A stretch of 64,000 nt of DNA from positions 131,385,989 to 131,449,988 of the forward strand of contig CP136068.1 in the NCBI GenBank assembly GCA_032622095.1, read 5' to 3'. The notes beneath the pieces are model-generated. The model was not told the origin of the DNA. It saw nothing but the letters and a program-made list of their open reading frames with translations, and did no database searches. Shown here one piece after another: positions 63,064-64,000 of the stretch (positions are counted from its first letter, which is position 1; each line of letters opens with the position of its first letter). The stretch comes from Siphonodentalium dalli (Eukaryota > Mollusca > Scaphopoda > Gadilida > Siphonodentaliidae). A program made the position numbers and the translations under genes.

Positions 63064-64000
63064 GTAAGTAACAATGGAATGCTATGTTTATCCTCCATTC
63101 GAAAGTAATTCCTACAGTTTTCAGTTAAGTTTTTGAAACTTTGCAGATATTTACCATGGAACCTGCAATTATTAGCTCGATTCAACTGGTTTTTTTTGTG
63201 GAGTTATCCCCCTTTTTTAACTTAGATATTTTCTACAACAGGCTTTAATTTGTCCGAGCTTGTATTCCTTGTTGTTTTTGTTTTGTTAAAAAAAACAATT
63301 ATGTTACCATGGCTACCTTTAATATAGCTCAATTATACTGCAGTCGGAGTATCCTTAGTCTCATTGGGACAGTCCCACCTCTAGTTTTAACATATTTCTT
63401 GATTTAAAGAATCACAATTTTACTCTACTTAAAGTTCACATTACTGTTTAGGATATACCTGTAGCCAGTGGATATTCATAGACTACATTTACGCAGATAT
63501 GAGGCATTATTAACCATTTAATATCAGGTTAGCCCTTTATGCAAGTTAATTAAATATCAATACAGACTAAATTGCATGACCATTCCATTTCCTATGCATG
63601 TCTTAAACTACGTATACCAGAATACAGCACTGTACACATTGGCATGATTACAAAAACCAACCGATGATTACAAGCCAGGAATATATTTTGAAACAAACGA
63701 GTTTTCCTTTCAGTCAGATTAATCTACCGTATTCTCGCAGGTATAAGACCAGGGGGCCTAGGGAATAAATAGCTTGAAAAGGCATGGGTGGTCTTATACC
63801 CCGGAAAAAATTTAGTATTTCGGATGTCATCACCCAAGATCGAATCTGCTTCCGCGAAATTCCCCATTCACGTTCGGTTTTGGAGAAATTCCTGCCGTTA
63901 TCGCGAAATCACTCGATCACAGTCACTTTCACAGCAATTGTGTAAGATTTACGTTGTAGAGGCATTGTGAACAAATAAGGCCTAAAAAAAAAAGACGTTT
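63064..64000. other. Intron after exon 20
   Basis: No sequence for the last RING cysteine pair (CNIC in human) is found, so the final exon is further downstream. The block 63721-64000 opens with attctcgcaggtataag and has an inverted tcttatacc at 63794, but no second end is visible. Confidence 0.4.

Noticed and set aside
63721-64000. Possible pogo-like transposon end (attctcgcaggtataag)
   Set aside because: Only one end is in the window and the inverted match is short, so it cannot be assigned.

Overview
This window is eukaryotic nuclear DNA from an invertebrate animal, most plausibly a bivalve mollusc. That assignment is inference from the repeat styles, the DIRS, split-direct-repeat and copia retrotransposons, and the divergence of the host protein. 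The sequence itself shows one host gene: a VPS41 orthologue (HOPS vacuole/lysosome tethering complex subunit) on the + strand. Twenty coding exons span 1892-63063. All have GT-AG introns, their phases join without a break, and they total 2034 bp (678 codons). They run from late in the N-terminal beta-propeller to the first half of the C-terminal RING-H2 finger. The exons for the first ~150 residues and the last exon(s) lie outside the window, so every base here that is not exon is intron.

The introns are full of transposons. Intron 5 (8246-15374) holds a complete but decayed DIRS retrotransposon (8328-14094, minus strand). It has inverted terminal repeats, an internal complementary region that reproduces the joined ends, and gag, RT/RNase H and tyrosine recombinase (YR) genes with at least three frameshifts. 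Intron 13 (33459-45581) holds a second kind of YR retrotransposon with split direct repeats (33900-41731, minus strand, Ngaro-like). It carries RT/RNase H, YR and an SGNH-hydrolase ORF. Its 5' half is deleted, and its YR gene is interrupted by a young copia element (36821-40205) with identical 95-bp LTRs and a 5-bp target duplication. The copia element has one open 959-codon frame from which protease and integrase core are missing.

The remaining intron space is mainly short non-autonomous DNA transposons. Many are flanked by TTAA and begin CCCTTT (piggyBac-like). At least three of these families share a ~70-bp hairpin cassette that occurs about two dozen times. Also present are hAT-type elements with 8-bp duplications, a nested element with a ~9-bp duplication, palindromic TA-flanked elements starting CAGT, a family of double hairpins, minisatellites, a decayed LINE 3' end and a hAT transposase remnant.

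The most unusual signals are five. (1) A copia element sits inside a YR retroelement that sits inside VPS41. (2) The DIRS internal region matches a circle junction. (3) One hairpin cassette is shared among MITE families with different ends. (4) Several elements start within ~65 bp of a VPS41 splice donor. (5) Two tandem arrays upstream of exon 9 look like repeated copies of that exon's own 3' splice junction. No rRNA, tRNA, CRISPR or prokaryotic feature is seen.
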